Part shown: positions 32,273 to 44,055 of the stretch, piece after piece | Layout of the letters: each line of letters begins with the position of its first letter | How positions within the stretch are numbered: position 1 is the first letter of the stretch | DNA from: Ancylostoma caninum | Lineage: Eukaryota; Nematoda; Chromadorea; Rhabditida; Ancylostomatidae | Assembly (NCBI GenBank): GCA_037903475.1 | Contig: JBAJFG010000445.1 | Coordinates: forward strand, 1,054,001-1,118,000 | Reading direction: 5' to 3' | Length of the DNA: 64,000 nucleotides | The notes under the pieces: model-generated | What the model was told of the DNA's origin: nothing | Databases searched by the model: none | The model's input: only the letters and a program-made list of their open reading frames with translations | Made by a program: the position numbers and the translations under genes

Positions 32273-33617
32273 TATGTGACGCTGTAGGGATGAAGCAAAT
32301 TTGGCTTATTCGGAAGCAATCATTATTTTGTATGATGTCCACTGAAATCTGTCATTTCCAAATATTATCACCTTCATTTCAATCACTGCTGATTTTTCCT
32401 ATTTTTCATGTTTATGCCAGTTTTATTGCTCTTCTATGTATTTCTGATGTTGTTTTCCTATCACTAGTCTCCTTTCCTCTTCTTCGTCTGTTGATATAGA
32501 TTCTCCGACGACCTGCTCAATATGATCAGTTTTTCACTGAACACAAGAGCTGTTTATGTTTGTGACCTAATTCCCTACAGCAACCATTCCAGACGCATTT
32601 GCTCATCGTAGTTTTGGAAGAAGTTCCATAATCCCTAAGAACATTATCACCGACACCAATGAGTTCAGAAAAAGATTAGTCTCTATACAGGAATGAAGTC
32701 CTTTCAAATTAGCTAGACTTTCAAGATACGTCTTTTCCCGGTTTCCTAAGTTTCGTGTGATTGCTTTTGCTCGCATCAATTCCGATGAGCACCTTTCTGT
32801 ACAATCAGCTGAATTCATTCAGCGCTCTGCAAGTTTGTGTTTCACTTGCGCTCATATTTTGTATGTGGCGTTTTTTGGAACTGTCAGCGCAGCGAAGAAG
32901 CTATGTTTCGTGGATGGCCGCATCGCACAAAGTTGCATGCGGAAATCGTACAAAGCTGCGTGCGGAAAAGAGACGCCGCTAAAGTCAGGCAGAGTCCAAA
33001 AAGTGCTTGTTTCAGCGTGCAACCTGCACGGCTTCATTTGCAGCCTTGGTCTTAGAAAGGTTGCGCTGCCTTTTACGGCTGCTGTCAAAAGATCCGAAGA
33101 ACCTACTGCTTGCTCTAGTACATCACAAGGGCTGCTTTTCCGAATGCTTGTCGCTGAATTCGCTTGTCTGCGGTGTATTTGTTACAGAACACACCTATTC
33201 ATTTTTTATTGGTTTACTTGAATGCATTCAAAGTAAATAAATGAATAAATAAATAAGTAAACTAAACGAAACGGAAACCAAACGCTAAGAGTGGTTACTT
33301 TCACCTTCACTTGTGATTGATGTAACACTTTCGAATGAATATCCTTCATTATGATTTGATTTGGATTGATTTATTGCGTCTTATTTACAACGCTATGGAT
33401 GCAAATACAGGTAAAATACGATTTCTCGTTGAACAGAACTTAAAACTTAGTACTATATAGAAAACTGTTCAGTGCAGAGGTGTCTTAAAGAATATCGCAT
33501 ACTGTTGGGACATTTTTTGTGGTGCTGAAGAAAACTCAAACGCGAAATAGACGTTTATTTCCTGTCGCAGATTCACGTAAAATCCATTCCACCCTACTGT
33601 GCGTCTAAGACACAAGG
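32273..33617. other. Unassigned DNA; possible LINE tail at 33225-33262
   Basis: Overlapping open frames at 32757-33240 have no domain. At 33225 the sequence turns into AAAGTAAATAAATGAATAAATAAATAAG-like repeats (short units of AAAT/GAAT), similar to the CR1-A tail. A 5'-truncated LINE may therefore end here. Confidence 0.35.
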
Positions 33618-33619
33618 TA

Positions 33620-34721
33620 TTTTGGGTTGGTGGAAAAGTTTTGCAACGCTCTCAACGAATTCTTTGGAAATGGTTTTCTCAGAACAAGATCTCATCTAAT
33701 GATACAATTAAGATTATTGGATAGTAATTTCGCCGATCTTTTAGGCAGCCTCCTCATCTCTTTCCGAACTCCGCAGGCTGTGGATCGAAAAATTTAAACA
33801 CCTCACTTTCGAGTCCCTGTTGATTGCTGAGCCTCATTTTCCACACGGGGTTGTTCATGGCCAGGAAAAGGTGACTTTGCCACAGGGCCAGGCCTGGCGA
33901 ATGCGGAGGGTGTGGCGGAAATTCCCAACCGAGATCCTGAGTCTTTTCGCGTATTGCGTTTGCAATGTGCGCGTGAGCATTATCTTGCGGAAGATGAACG
34001 TTTGCTCGTCTTGGGGGCTTTTCGCTAACAGCGCCTGCCAACTTCTGTAGTTCGGTAGCATAGACGTCGCTCATCACTGTGATGCCACTACTTACGAACT
34101 CGTGATGAAGCATTGCGTCTTTTGGCTCCACCGACAACATAGAGAAACCTTCTTTCTAGGCGAGCCTGTTTTTGACTTTTTTTGAAAGGGATTTCGGACA
34201 CGGATCCATTAGCGTTGTTGTGCATTGTTCGTATACTGAAACAAGCTTCCGCCCCACTTACAATATCCTTTAGAAAGTCTCTCTCATATCTACGAAAAGA
34301 CAGCGACAAGGCGTCGGCATCCGGCATTGCTTTCAATGTGCCCTGCAAATCATCGTTATAAGCAGTCGATGCGCGTCCAGCGCGTGTGTGAATTTCGAGC
34401 GTTATCTCGTCGAACTCGAAGCCCTGGCACCATCAAAAGACTGTGGAATCGTGAATAACATAAACGCAGCACATACATATATTGGCGTCAGCACTTCTTG
34501 CAAGATATCCTTGCTGGAAACCATAACAGATAAAGAAACGAAGTGAGATTCGACTGGCAGACGCGATTTCTACCCAAATGCTAATGGAGATTCCCTGGTA
34601 CACCCTTCGAGTAAATGCTTCGAGAACACACTACCTTATACCGGGAAAAGATTCCTTCAACCTGCTGATGCGTTCTAGAAATGAAAATAAAAGGCGTTGC
34701 GGAACTTTCTCATCTACCCAA
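33620..34721 (-). mobile_element. mariner element 2, inactive
   Basis: The left end TTTTGGGTTGGTGGAAAAG (33620) pairs with a worn right end near 34693-34721 (GGCGTTGCGGAACTTTC, ACCCAA). TA flanks each side. The 1.1-kb size fits mariner with a deletion. The transposase is on the minus strand. Confidence 0.75.
33754..34430 (-). pseudogene. mariner transposase remnant (element 2)
   Basis: Reading leftward: FEFDEITLEIHTRAGRAST (the linker that follows the HTH), a deletion of roughly 80 residues, RYERDFLKDIVSGAEAC where VTGDEKW is expected, then LLHHEFVSSG-like residues, VYATELQKLAGAV, LPQDNAHAHIA, GWEFPPHPPHSPGLALWQSHLF and a PQPAEFGKR end. Catalytic Asp 1 is Ala and Asp 3 is lost (LALWQS in place of LAPSDY). 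Only the second Asp remains. It cannot catalyse transposition. Confidence 0.82.
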
Positions 34722-35937
34722 TATTTTCGGACTAAGCGAAAGGAAGATAAGCTATGGCCATGAGGAAAGATGTACATACATATGCTCTTCGAAATACTAT
34801 TGCAGTGAGCTCCTCCTCCTGCCTCATCCTAGAAATGCTCGAAAAAAATAACAGGTCATTCGTTTCTAAAGCAGACGGAAGTTGAAGTTTAAAGCAGATG
34901 AAAGTCTTAAGCGACACCCATACGACCCTTCCCCTCCTCCCTTTCATACTTCTCACTCGACAAAAACGACAAATCTCATTCCTTCTTGCATACAAATTCA
35001 CCCCTCAGTTATGCAAGGACCCCTTCCTCAGTTATGCATACAAACGCTCACTCAAACAACGAGACCGTTCCCCCCAACGATCTGTGCCTGCAAAACATGG
35101 CACTATTCTCTCCTTCTACATACAAAGTCCTACCTCTATGACCACTCAATGATAAATTATCTTCACAAGCATGGCTCTGGCAGAAAAGGGAATGTTACTC
35201 TGTGTAGAGTTGATCAAACGAATAACTGCTGTGATTCTAACGCGATCCCATTATTATCTTTCCGCCAGGCAATTAAATAAGGGACAACGTCAAAAATAGG
35301 TGCTAATGGCAAAAATCTTCAACAACCGACGTTGCGCCGCATCATCTGGGAATTTCCTCATAACACCGACACCATTGATGCCGCTCATTAAGAAAGGAAC
35401 AAGAACTCGGTGATGGAGATGATGAAGGAAGACCTGAAGTATGGTCGACTCCAATTATCCTTCCAGGTACTATGAGTGTCGATAGAACCTTCGATTTTGC
35501 GGACTATGGCGTTACCGCTCTGTACGCCGTCAGTCTGCCATGCTGTCCGTGCGCTGGGGAACTCCAGAAAATAGCAAAAAAATGTGGAGCGGAATAGATT
35601 TCTAAGGAAATTATAACCACACAATAAATGTATTTAATTCGTGATTGAGTTTTCTGCAGCACCATTAAGATATCGCAACATATTACATTTTTTACCCAGG
35701 CTGCAACTACAGAAACTGTCTAAATGAGATTTCGGGAAGCAATCGCTCCGGTCCAAAGGGGGTCCGGTGCACCGTACCAGTGATCGCGCCGCAGGTGACT
35801 GTGATCTGAATTTTACCACATCCACCTTATCGGTTATCGACGGGTTCGGCCTCCAGGCAGCTCAGATTTCCTAGCCTGACGCCCAGCAAGGAGCCTTTTT
35901 TTCACTCAAGCAGTTTGTTTCTCGTTTGTCATATTAT
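34722..35937. other. Unassigned DNA
   Basis: No gene was recognised. The 132-codon plus frame at 34882-35280 is rich in Thr, Ser, Pro and His and has no domain. A CT-rich stretch at 34900-35100 explains its openness. Confidence 0.4.
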
Positions 35938-35939
35938 TA

Positions 35940-37168
35940 TTAGGTTGTCGCGAAAATTTCCCGCCACTCCGAAATCTTACATGTTTCCTCAGGATTGTTT
36001 TGGATCTTCCTATCCGAAACGTATATAAAGGTTGGTCAATGGACTACTTTCACCTTTTTTCTCTTGGCTTTCGGTTGGGATTATGGCCGAAGAAATCGTC
36101 CTAGGCTCGAAGCAGGTTCGACTCCTTCTGCTTTGCCAATTCAGAAAAAACAGCAGTGCAAGAGATGCGACAAAAACCATATGTGATGCGATGGGTCCCT
36201 CAACTGTCTCCTACGACACGGCCAAAGTTTGGTTTCGCAAGGTCAAAAATGGCTTGACAGATAAACCACGATCTGGTCGACCAGTTGAAGTCGATCAGGA
36301 ACGACTTCCAGAGCTAATTGAAGAGGATCCCCGCCGCGATACCGGTGAACTGGCACATGGACACCGGTGTCATTACAATGCAGTGGCCGTTCACCTTCGC
36401 AGCGCCGGAAAGACGTGGAAGTACTCCGCATGGATACCTCACGATCTGAGTAGTCGCCAGCTCCAGGTGCGCAGAGATGCATGCATGAACCTTTTGACTT
36501 TTCGAAGGACTTTCATCTGGCCAGACTACTTGGTTACCGGTGATGAGAAGTGGGTCCTCCACGCAATGCACACGAGAAGGCGCCAGTGGCTCGGACGCGA
36601 CGAACCTGGGATCCCAACGCCGCAAACAGAACTACATCCTCAGAAGGTAATGCTCAGTGTTTGGTGAAACTGCAGAGGAATCATTCACTGGGAACTGTTA
36701 CCAACAAACTCTACTGTCTCCGCCTACTGTAGGCAACTGGATTGCGTCGCTGCGGCTCTAGGTGGGAAACAAGACAAAGTTTACTTCTTACATGATAACG
36801 CTCATCCACACATTGCGAGAGAGACCCAGCAAAAACTGCAGAGCTTAGGATGGCATATTCTGGCCCACCCACCGTATTCGCCAGACATAGCGCCCACAGA
36901 CTACCATCTTTTCTTGTCGTTATCCAATCATCTGAGAGACACGAAGTTCGACGATTTGGAACAACTCAAAAAGTGGCTCGGCGAGTTTTTCGCATTAAAA
37001 TCTCAAAATTTCTTGCAAGCGGAATCCACATGTTACCGGTTAAATGGCAATATGTTGTAGACAATAATGGTTCATATGTACATTAAATATCAGCTGTGTT
37101 GAATAAAAAAAATAAAATTAAATGAAAAAAAGATCGAATAGTGGCGGGAAACTTTGGCGACTCATTGT
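35940..37168 (+). mobile_element. mariner element 1, nearly intact
   Basis: The left terminal repeat TTAGGTTGTCGCGAAAATTT at 35940, preceded by TA, pairs with the right repeat ending near 37168; the shared inner parts are TTTCCCGCCACT and AGTGGCGGGAAA. The outer bases of the right end have drifted. At 1.23 kb with one transposase gene on the plus strand, it is typical in size and layout. Confidence 0.88.
36083..37060 (+). pseudogene. mariner transposase with a single in-frame TGA
   Basis: The start is the ATG at 36083 (MAEEIVLGSKQVRLLLLCQF), placed like other mariner starts. The N-terminal paired HTH region is followed by KVWFRKVKNGLTDKPRSGRP. The DDE/D core has YLVTGDEKW (Asp 1), FLHDNAHPHIA (Asp 2) and APTDYHLF (Asp 3). 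The gap between Asp 2 and Asp 3 is 34 residues, the mariner DD34D hallmark. The frame is open for 325 residues except for TGA at 36665-36667, where the family has Trp (SVWW-C). No frameshift was found by manual reading. Only the nonsense codon prevents a full product, so decay is recent. Confidence 0.87.
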
Positions 37169-38277
37169 TTTCATTACTCTTTCTCTTCTCTCTCTATTGC
37201 GTGGTACTCATGAGCTCCGGTAACCGTGCCTCTTCTCAATAAATACATCAAGCTAACCACGATTCCAATTGATTGCTGGTTAATGTTCTCATCTTCCCAT
37301 GTTTTACTTGCCCATCAAAATTTCCACAATTGATACTAGTACTGGATTCAATAAATAATTTTTAGTTTCGTTTCCCTCTGGCCTCATCGCAGGTTTTTTC
37401 CAGCCATTTCTTGCTCACTATCAATTTCTCCTTTTGTTGTACTTTTGGCACTGGGTGGTCAAATGGGCCCACTGATACCCCGCTCTGCGACTTCAATTGT
37501 GGATTTGATTTATTGGTTACGAACCATCTATTGTTAGCAGAGAGTAACAACAACTAATGCAAGTGCGCTCCATTTCGAATCAGCATGGCTTGTTAAGAAC
37601 TTCATGCAATCTGTCGTTTATCCACTGTTTCCACCTCGGCAACGCTTCACTGCAAAGTGAGCTGGACTTTTTTCCATTTCACCTTAGCTGAAAGGGAAGA
37701 ACTGGCTGAGTAAAATGCTTTTTCTCTAACGACCAGCCTTGCGGGAAACCTCCAATGTTTCCTGCCGTTCTTGCGGAAAAGCCTTCCTGAGTGTTCTGTC
37801 TCATTGTGGTCTGTTTCTGTGTTGCTAACTGATGAAGAACTTTTGAGAACCGCAGTGAAAGAATGTGGATTCATGGTATGGGGTAGCTACTATCGTACAG
37901 ATAGCTTACAAAAATTGTGTGTTGTACTATTCTGGTTGCGTTGCCACAATAGTTCTGCTCGATTGTTTGAAGACCATTGTGGTTGGTAGCGCCTTCCCCG
38001 AGCTCGAGACCGTGCATTCACTATTCTAAGCAAAAGTTGCGAAGAATTTAGAGTTAAATCGGAATTAAAGCAGACAGGGTTCCTGATTCGAGATCACTAT
38101 CGGTGATAATTAGTGATCCTTTAGAGTTCTTTCCTTTTCCATTTTTCCATCACTTCCCATCTAGATTTTCGAAGGCAGGATATTCCAAACATTTTTAGAG
38201 TGAATCGTTATCGTTCTCTATTGTAACCTAGTTAGTAACTCGAGTATAGTATTGTATTTAAGAGTTGAACATGATTT
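37169..38277. other. Unassigned DNA
   Basis: No gene was recognised. Opposite-strand open frames at 37647-37989 overlap and lack a domain. Confidence 0.4.
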
Positions 38278-38279
38278 TA

Positions 38280-38960
38280 TTAGGGTGGTAAATTTGAAAT
38301 GCGCGTTTTTGCATTGAATAAAGTATTTTGTTAAAGCAAACACATTCCAACACCTCAGCCCAAGTTTTATCCAGGATTAGTATTGTTGAACCTTCAACAT
38401 CTCAAAAAAAGTGACCGTTCTCCTTCGGGTTGTCGCCGCGCCGTGACCTGAAATAGCGCATCACTCACATTTCGGTCTCGTCGCAGTTTTCGTATGTTGC
38501 TCTGCCATCGAAAGCTTTACCAATGATAGCGCAGGTCCTGAGCTATCTGGCGGCGCAACTGCGACTTCTGATTTTAGACATGAAGGGCAGGGTAGTCCAA
38601 GGATCGACTGACGGTCACACTTTCGGTTCAGTTACCCAACTTCGGGACCAATTTCGAGTAGTCGATTGTCGCATAGTTTCAGTTGGATAACACAGGAAAA
38701 ATTTGGGTAAATCCTTGTTCGCTCCGCTGCAGTTCTAAGTTTTTAACGTCACGAAACACAGGGAATGGAAACTCGGAAAGTTCGGTCGTTCTTCTCGTAA
38801 ATTTCTTTAGAAATCAAGAATGAAGAAGTATTTGCTATTCTGTGTATCGAAAAATTTTTTACGAAGAGCCCTTTCAGACAATTGCAAAAGTTTGGCAGGG
38901 GTCGTTCGGCAATACATTTATAACCACAAACTTCCGCGCATTTCAAATTTACCATCCTAA
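38280..38960. mobile_element. TA-target MITE, 681 bp, mariner-type ends
   Basis: Left end TTAGGGTGGTAAATTTGAAA and right end reverse complement TTAGGATGGTAAATTTGAAA agree at 19 of 20 bases, and the match continues into ATGCGCG. TA precedes the left end and follows the right end. There is no coding potential inside. Outer bases TTAGG are shared with mariner element 1 (35940), so a mariner-type transposase may have mobilised it. Confidence 0.87.
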
Positions 38961-39390
38961 TAGATACCTCAGCGTTTCATAATTAGTCTATAACACCTAC
39001 TCTTGCATCGACAGTCTAATTTCTTCTCAGCATTGTCTTGAAAAACACAGCTCAGTTTCAAAATACCTATTGGTACGTTTCAGTAGAAACTGAGTTTCCC
39101 AGCAAGAAAAAGGAAAAGGAATCCGATGGCGTTACAAATTACTCACTATTCCCCATGGCTTGAGGTGGTAACACTTGGGAGGATTATTAGACGAGTGAAA
39201 AGGCGGATGGCGCTAGGGATAACGCCACTCTCCACGAGCGCTGGGGCATGCATGAAGAATCTGACGTTGGATTTTCGGATGTTAGGTATTCCCTACCCCT
39301 AACAATCCAGCACCAGACCCACCTGGGGACAATTCCATACCAGAATACTCAAAGTGCATACCAGCAACATGGGCAATAGATAATTTTGTT
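38961..39390. other. Unassigned DNA before the CR1-B 3' end
   Basis: No gene or repeat was seen. Confidence 0.45.
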
Positions 39391-39632
39391 TTTTTTTTGA
39401 ATTAAGAAGACAGTAAAAAACGTAGTGCTGGGGGACACAGTAAGGCTAAGAAAAACAAAGAAATGAAAACTTTCCAACAAATTTTTCATACAACATACAA
39501 AATTCCGTAGAACGAAAGAAAGTCATGTGAAACCATGTGTAAATGAACGGGTGAAAAATATGACTCCGATGCACCTCCTCAAATGGCCATAAAAACTGGG
39601 CTCACGCTGTTGACTGCATCCAAACAGGGTTA

Positions 39633-41819
39633 CTATAAATCTGGAATCCTGAAAGTTGTAAGCAGATCAACTTTTTTCAATCTAGCACGAAATGCGGAGC
39701 TGTTCTGTAACTCTAACACTCTCGAGGGAAGCATTTGTAGCCATCTGGCGCCACGAAGAAAAAGGGAGTTGAAGATTTCAGACTGAAATTCTTTATTTAA
39801 GGTTACATTCTGTATCGATAAAACGCTTCTACGTCCCCGCGAAGGTCTGAAGGTCCAATATTTACTGGCTCTGAGTTTGGTTTCACCTCTCAGAACTTTG
39901 AAACAAAAAACCAAATCGCTGAATATACGACGGTACAGCAGGCTCTTTATTACAAAGTATTTCAGTCTAGCCTCATAATTTGGCACAGCACGAGGGTAAT
40001 CAGAGTTGGGTGCACATCTATACATCAAAATCCTAGTGAACGTTCGCTGCACTTTTTCAAGCTTATTTTGGAATTTCCGCTTATGAGGGCTCCACACTTG
40101 AGAACCATACTCCAGAATAGGAATTACATAGGCTTTATAGAGCTTAAGCATAATAGAGGCCTCATTGCTGTGGATATTTCTACAAATTGTGAACAGAATT
40201 GAGAAAGCTCTACGAGTAATGAAGTCGATATGATTTTCAAAGCCCAAACCGCTAGTTATGTGCACTCCAAGATCACGGACTTCGAAGGAATTACTCAGAA
40301 GGGTATTTTGATATTTATATTGAGGGTTAGGTGTGCTACCGAAATGCAATACCGAGGTCTTAGCCAGATTAACAGGTATTTCCCAAACTGAAGCCCACTC
40401 CATCATATTCGATACAGACTGAGACAAAGCTTCATGCACTTCAACTTGATCTTCCATACCATAAACTCCATATACCTTGATATCATCTGCATACATCATT
40501 ACCTTAACAGAGGGGTGTGTAACTAGTTTCGGTGGCAGGTCATGAGTGTAAATAAGGAAGAGCAAAGGAGAGAGAACTCCTCCTTGCGGTACACCGCTAG
40601 TACACAAGTAGCGGCTTGAGAAGCAATTTCCGACCTTAACACACATGTGCCTTTTATCTAGGTATGATCTCGGCCAGTTAAGCAGTGACCCTCTGATTCC
40701 AAGCCTATAAAGCTTGAGAAGCAGTTTTCTGTGATTGACTTTATCAAATGCTTTTGATAGATCGAAATGTATTACGTCTACAGATTTTCCATGGTTTAAA
40801 GCAAGATTCCAGTCAAAAACGCGTTCCCCTAACTGAGTGGTAGTGGATGCTCCAGGCATGAATCCATGTTGTTCAGGTGGAACCAAGTGGTTTTTAGTTA
40901 GAGAGGAAGCTAGTTTGTCGCGTATCAGTTTCTCCAAAACTTTGACTGGTGGTGGAGTAATGCTCATGGAACGGAAAGAAGACAGGGAAACACAATCAGA
41001 TCGTTTTGGAATAGCTGTTATGATTGCTTCTTTCCAACTCAAAGGAACCTCACTATAAATTAGGGAAATATTGAAAATTATAGACAAAGGCTTATACAGG
41101 GAGATTGCACACTTCTTGTAGACAATCTGAGGAATGCAGTCAAAAGTGGAAGATTTGGAATTCTTCAGACTTTTCAGTACATCTAGAACATCATTTGGAT
41201 GAATCATAATGTTTTGCAAAACATTGAAAGGCAGTACATCATCTGGAAAATTCATTGGGTTTCCGTCACTATTAGGCACGAAAACCGATGCAAAGAATTT
41301 AGCCAATGCTTCAGGTTTCTGACTGTCTTCTACGTATCTGTTACCATCGTCATCATTAAGAACAGGAAGTTTGCCGAAACCTTTTATTTTATTTTTGACT
41401 AAAGAAAAAACCGATTTTTTACTATGTGCTACAGTAGAGCGTTTTTCACTATTGGCTAAAAACCTTCTCAAATGATGATCTAATTCAGAGCATACTCGCT
41501 TATACTCAGGGTGTGATAGTGGATCTGGCAACGTATTAAAAAGGCGTGTTTTATGTAAAGCCAAATTCGAAATATGCTTAGGATAACATAGTCTTGGCTT
41601 TACTATGTAATTTAAGGGAACGTGCTCGGCCAAACCTGCATATACTACTCGACAGAATCTTCTATATAGGTCTTCAATGGATGCGTAACCATCAAAAGTC
41701 TCCCACCAATCAAACGAAGAAAAATACGAAGATAACCCAGAGTAGTTTGCATTGCTGGAATTTGGGAGGGGTATTTTCCTTGGTTCTTGAAATGCAGCTT
41801 TAATTCGGAAGGATACCAT
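39633..41819 (-). pseudogene. CR1-B ORF2, reverse transcriptase part, open for 728 codons
   Basis: Reading leftward from 41819, the frame includes the last endonuclease residues (SDHN just upstream in the same frame, then MVSFRIKAAF), a linker, and the RT: SSFRSMSITPPPVKVLEKL (where NYRPIS is usual), EQHGFMPGASTTTQL, HFDLSKAFDKVNH, TSGVPQGGVLSPLLF and MMYADDIKVY. The C-terminal region continues through VRDLGVHITSGL, KAYVIPILEYGSQVW and a Cys/Arg-rich end. All catalytic Asp residues are present. The product would lack most of its endonuclease because the upstream part is out of frame, so autonomous movement is unlikely. It is annotated as a pseudogene for that reason. Confidence 0.87.
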
Positions 41820-42546
41820 ATTGTGATCAGAAGATGCAAACGGGGGGCTTATTGAAATGTTATCTAACAGGGGTGCAGATGTCAGGATACTAAGATAAGA
41901 ATTGCCTTACCGCGTGTAGGTTTCATGACTTGTTGGGTAAACCCACAGTAGGTGAAAAAAATTCTAGGAATCTCGTTGAATTTTTACTACTAGCTTTAAT
42001 TGACTCCAGTCGACATCAAGGTTCAAGTCACCTAACAAGATCAAATGGGAATTAGAAAGGCACAAATCAAATAAACAGTCAATAAGTACTTCATCCTCTT
42101 CAGGTGTACAATCTGGAGGTCGATACAGCAAGATTATTCTAAATGAAAACGAACACTGCGCATTAAATCCGTCCAGAACGAGCACATCAGACTTAAGGCC
42201 AGAGGGAGGCGCAACCTCAGTCAAGTTAATACAGTCTTTTGCCAAACAACATACACCCCCACCTCTGCGGTCTTTACGGTCTTCACGAAATACTTTGTAA
42301 GGGAAAGTAGTACAAATTTCAGAATTTAATACTTTAGGGGAAAGCCAACTTTCAATTTGTGATCAAGTCTGGTTTGTAGGTGTCTAAGAAGAGGTGAAGG
42401 TGATGCATTTTATTCGAAAGGCTTCGGGCGTTGAATAAAAAACAGTTCATTCCTTGTGACAATCCATGCAGAGCTAGGCGTTTCCCGGAAGACCCTTTTG
42501 AGGGAGATCCTGTACACGTCTCAACTCCCCACGATAGACCACCCAA
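41820..42546 (-). pseudogene. CR1-B ORF2, endonuclease part, frameshifted
   Basis: Pieces in order: FNARSLSNKMHHLHLFLD and PDLIT (frame 1), then ESWLSPKVL...DRKDRRGGGVCC, IILLYRPPDCTPEEDE and LILLGDLNLDVDW (frame 2), then a shift near 41965 and ILTSAPLLDNISI with ASSDHNMV (frame 3). N, E, D-x-N and SDH endonuclease motifs are all recognisable. Frame breaks lie near 42360 and in 41900-41965. The protein would nick target DNA for LINE priming. Confidence 0.78.
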
Positions 42547-43160
42547 ACACGTTTATTCAACTGCCTGTTGCCTCTGCACTCTTCCCTTAATTCTTTCTCA
42601 TGCTTACATTCTGTCGGGGTCATACTGCGCCTAACATACACGCTGGAATAATGAGAATCCCGAATTTTGTAGGCATTTGATAGGGCTCTTTTCCAGTGGG
42701 ATCTAGGTGGTAAAACGATCTTCACTAAGCGAGGCTGCCCACTCACTACTTCCTTCATCCGATAAACTTCTACAGGACGACATTCTACGCTCAAGGTGTC
42801 AAGGAGACAGCTTACCTTCTCCTCCAAGTCTCGTTGCCTGTTTGAGGGAGCAAGTTCGTCCACCGGTTCTGGAAGACCGTAAACGACGAGGCTTCTAGCC
42901 CTTTTCTCCGATTCTACGGTCTGAGCGAGTGCGAGTTCCTGAGGCATTTTAGTCATAAGGGCCTGAACCAAAGAATCTATTACGGGATCATTACTCCGCT
43001 CCAAGATAGCGTTCATGATCTCGACACCAGACATTTTCGAGTGGTCAACCAAAGATGTAGCATTACTGCTACTGTCAAGATCCGTCTCTCTAACAGTTCT
43101 TACTACTGTAGGTTGACTCACAATTTCTCCCCTCTTACTAGAACGGCGTGTCTGTGTCAT
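42474..43160 (-). CDS. CR1-B ORF1 (RRM-like LINE nucleic-acid-binding protein)
   Basis: An uninterrupted frame of about 228 codons from the ATG at 43160 (MTQTRRSSKRGEIV). The N-terminal half is polar. ESEKRARSLVVYGLPEPVDE opens an RRM-like fold with VEVYRM and LVKIVLPPRS strands. SSVYVRRSMTPTECKHEKEL is the conserved end seen in related ORF1 proteins. Its 3' end overlaps the start of ORF2 by about 70 bases in another frame. The role would be LINE RNA binding. It is a transposon gene, not a host gene, and could still be translated. The start could instead be further upstream. Confidence 0.72.
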   Translation of the reverse strand: MTQTRRSSKRGEIVSQPTVVRTVRETDLDSSSNATSLVDHSKMSGVEIMNAILERSNDPVIDSLVQALMTKMPQELALAQTVESEKRARSLVVYGLPEPVDELAPSNRQRDLEEKVSCLLDTLSVECRPVEVYRMKEVVSGQPRLVKIVLPPRSHWKRALSNAYKIRDSHYSSVYVRRSMTPTECKHEKELREECRGNRQLNKRVWVVYRGELRRVQDLPQKGLPGNA

Positions 43161-43200
43161 TTTCACGAATTTGACCGTCAATCCTCAACAGAAAATCGAT

Positions 43201-44055
43201 CGTTCAAGAACACACGGCAAGTAAGGGCTGATTTGATAGGATGTGAAAAAAAAAACAAGCAAAAGGTGCTAAAGGTCAAATTTCGTCCTGCAGAGGGGAA
43301 GAAAATGAGCAAGTATTGAGAAGTATGTAAAAGTTCCGTTGAAACACAAAGAAAAATCAAGGAAACTTATTGCACTCAGAAGAGCAGGGTAGAACGCAGC
43401 CGCTCGATCCAAGGACGCCAGACGTATGGTTCAAGTTCTTTATCTGCGCTTTAGGACCACCGAAGACCTCCTCACACTCGTTTTTTCAATTCATCCCGGC
43501 TAGGCCGCACCAAGTCTCCAGCCGAGAAACGAACTCACCACGTGTCCTGCTAGTATCTCGACGATCTTGGAGCTCACATAGTAATATAAGCGGAATGAGA
43601 TCATTTGTTATAGACTTCTGTTCATTCCTGCTGTTCAATGCGAGAGCATGAGCGAAAATCCACAACGCTTCGAATGCCTTCTCAGCCGAAATTTCGCTTC
43701 CGAGCAGCAGGTACACTTTATATCGCAGTCATTTCCACAGTGGGTCCTTCTTTCTCTGCTTTTTCAGTGGTGATATTGGCTCTGCCGTGTTTTACTCGTC
43801 AGATGTTTGTTTATACGAATTCCGAATTTTTACTGATGTAAATAACATGACAAGCTTGCTATGGATTTGGTAAACCAGCTCTGATTTGGCGCGCTCACCA
43901 ATTTTCCATTAGGACAAATGACGAAGCCCCGTGAGATGCAAGGCTTGTCGTATATGTAGTCTATTAGAGACTGAGTGCCGTTTTATACTCTTGTTCGGGA
44001 TATTAACCAAGACGACATTTTGTAGTGGAGCTCATACATTGTCTGACTGCAGTAC
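43201..44055. other. Unassigned DNA
   Basis: May include the 5' UTR of CR1-B (to about 43300). Opposite-strand open frames at 43370-43841 have no recognisable domain. Confidence 0.4.

Larger units (their letters stand above)
39390..43200 (-). mobile_element. CR1-clade LINE, copy B, near full length
   Basis: On the minus strand: ORF1 (43160-42474), overlapping ORF2 endonuclease (42546-41820) and a long reverse transcriptase frame (41819-39633), a 3' UTR, and an A-rich tail seen as T10 at about 39389-39398. It belongs to the same broad clade as copy A but to a different family (SGVPQGGVLSPLLF and YADD rather than FADD). Only a few breaks, all in the endonuclease region, separate it from an intact element. 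Confidence 0.87.
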
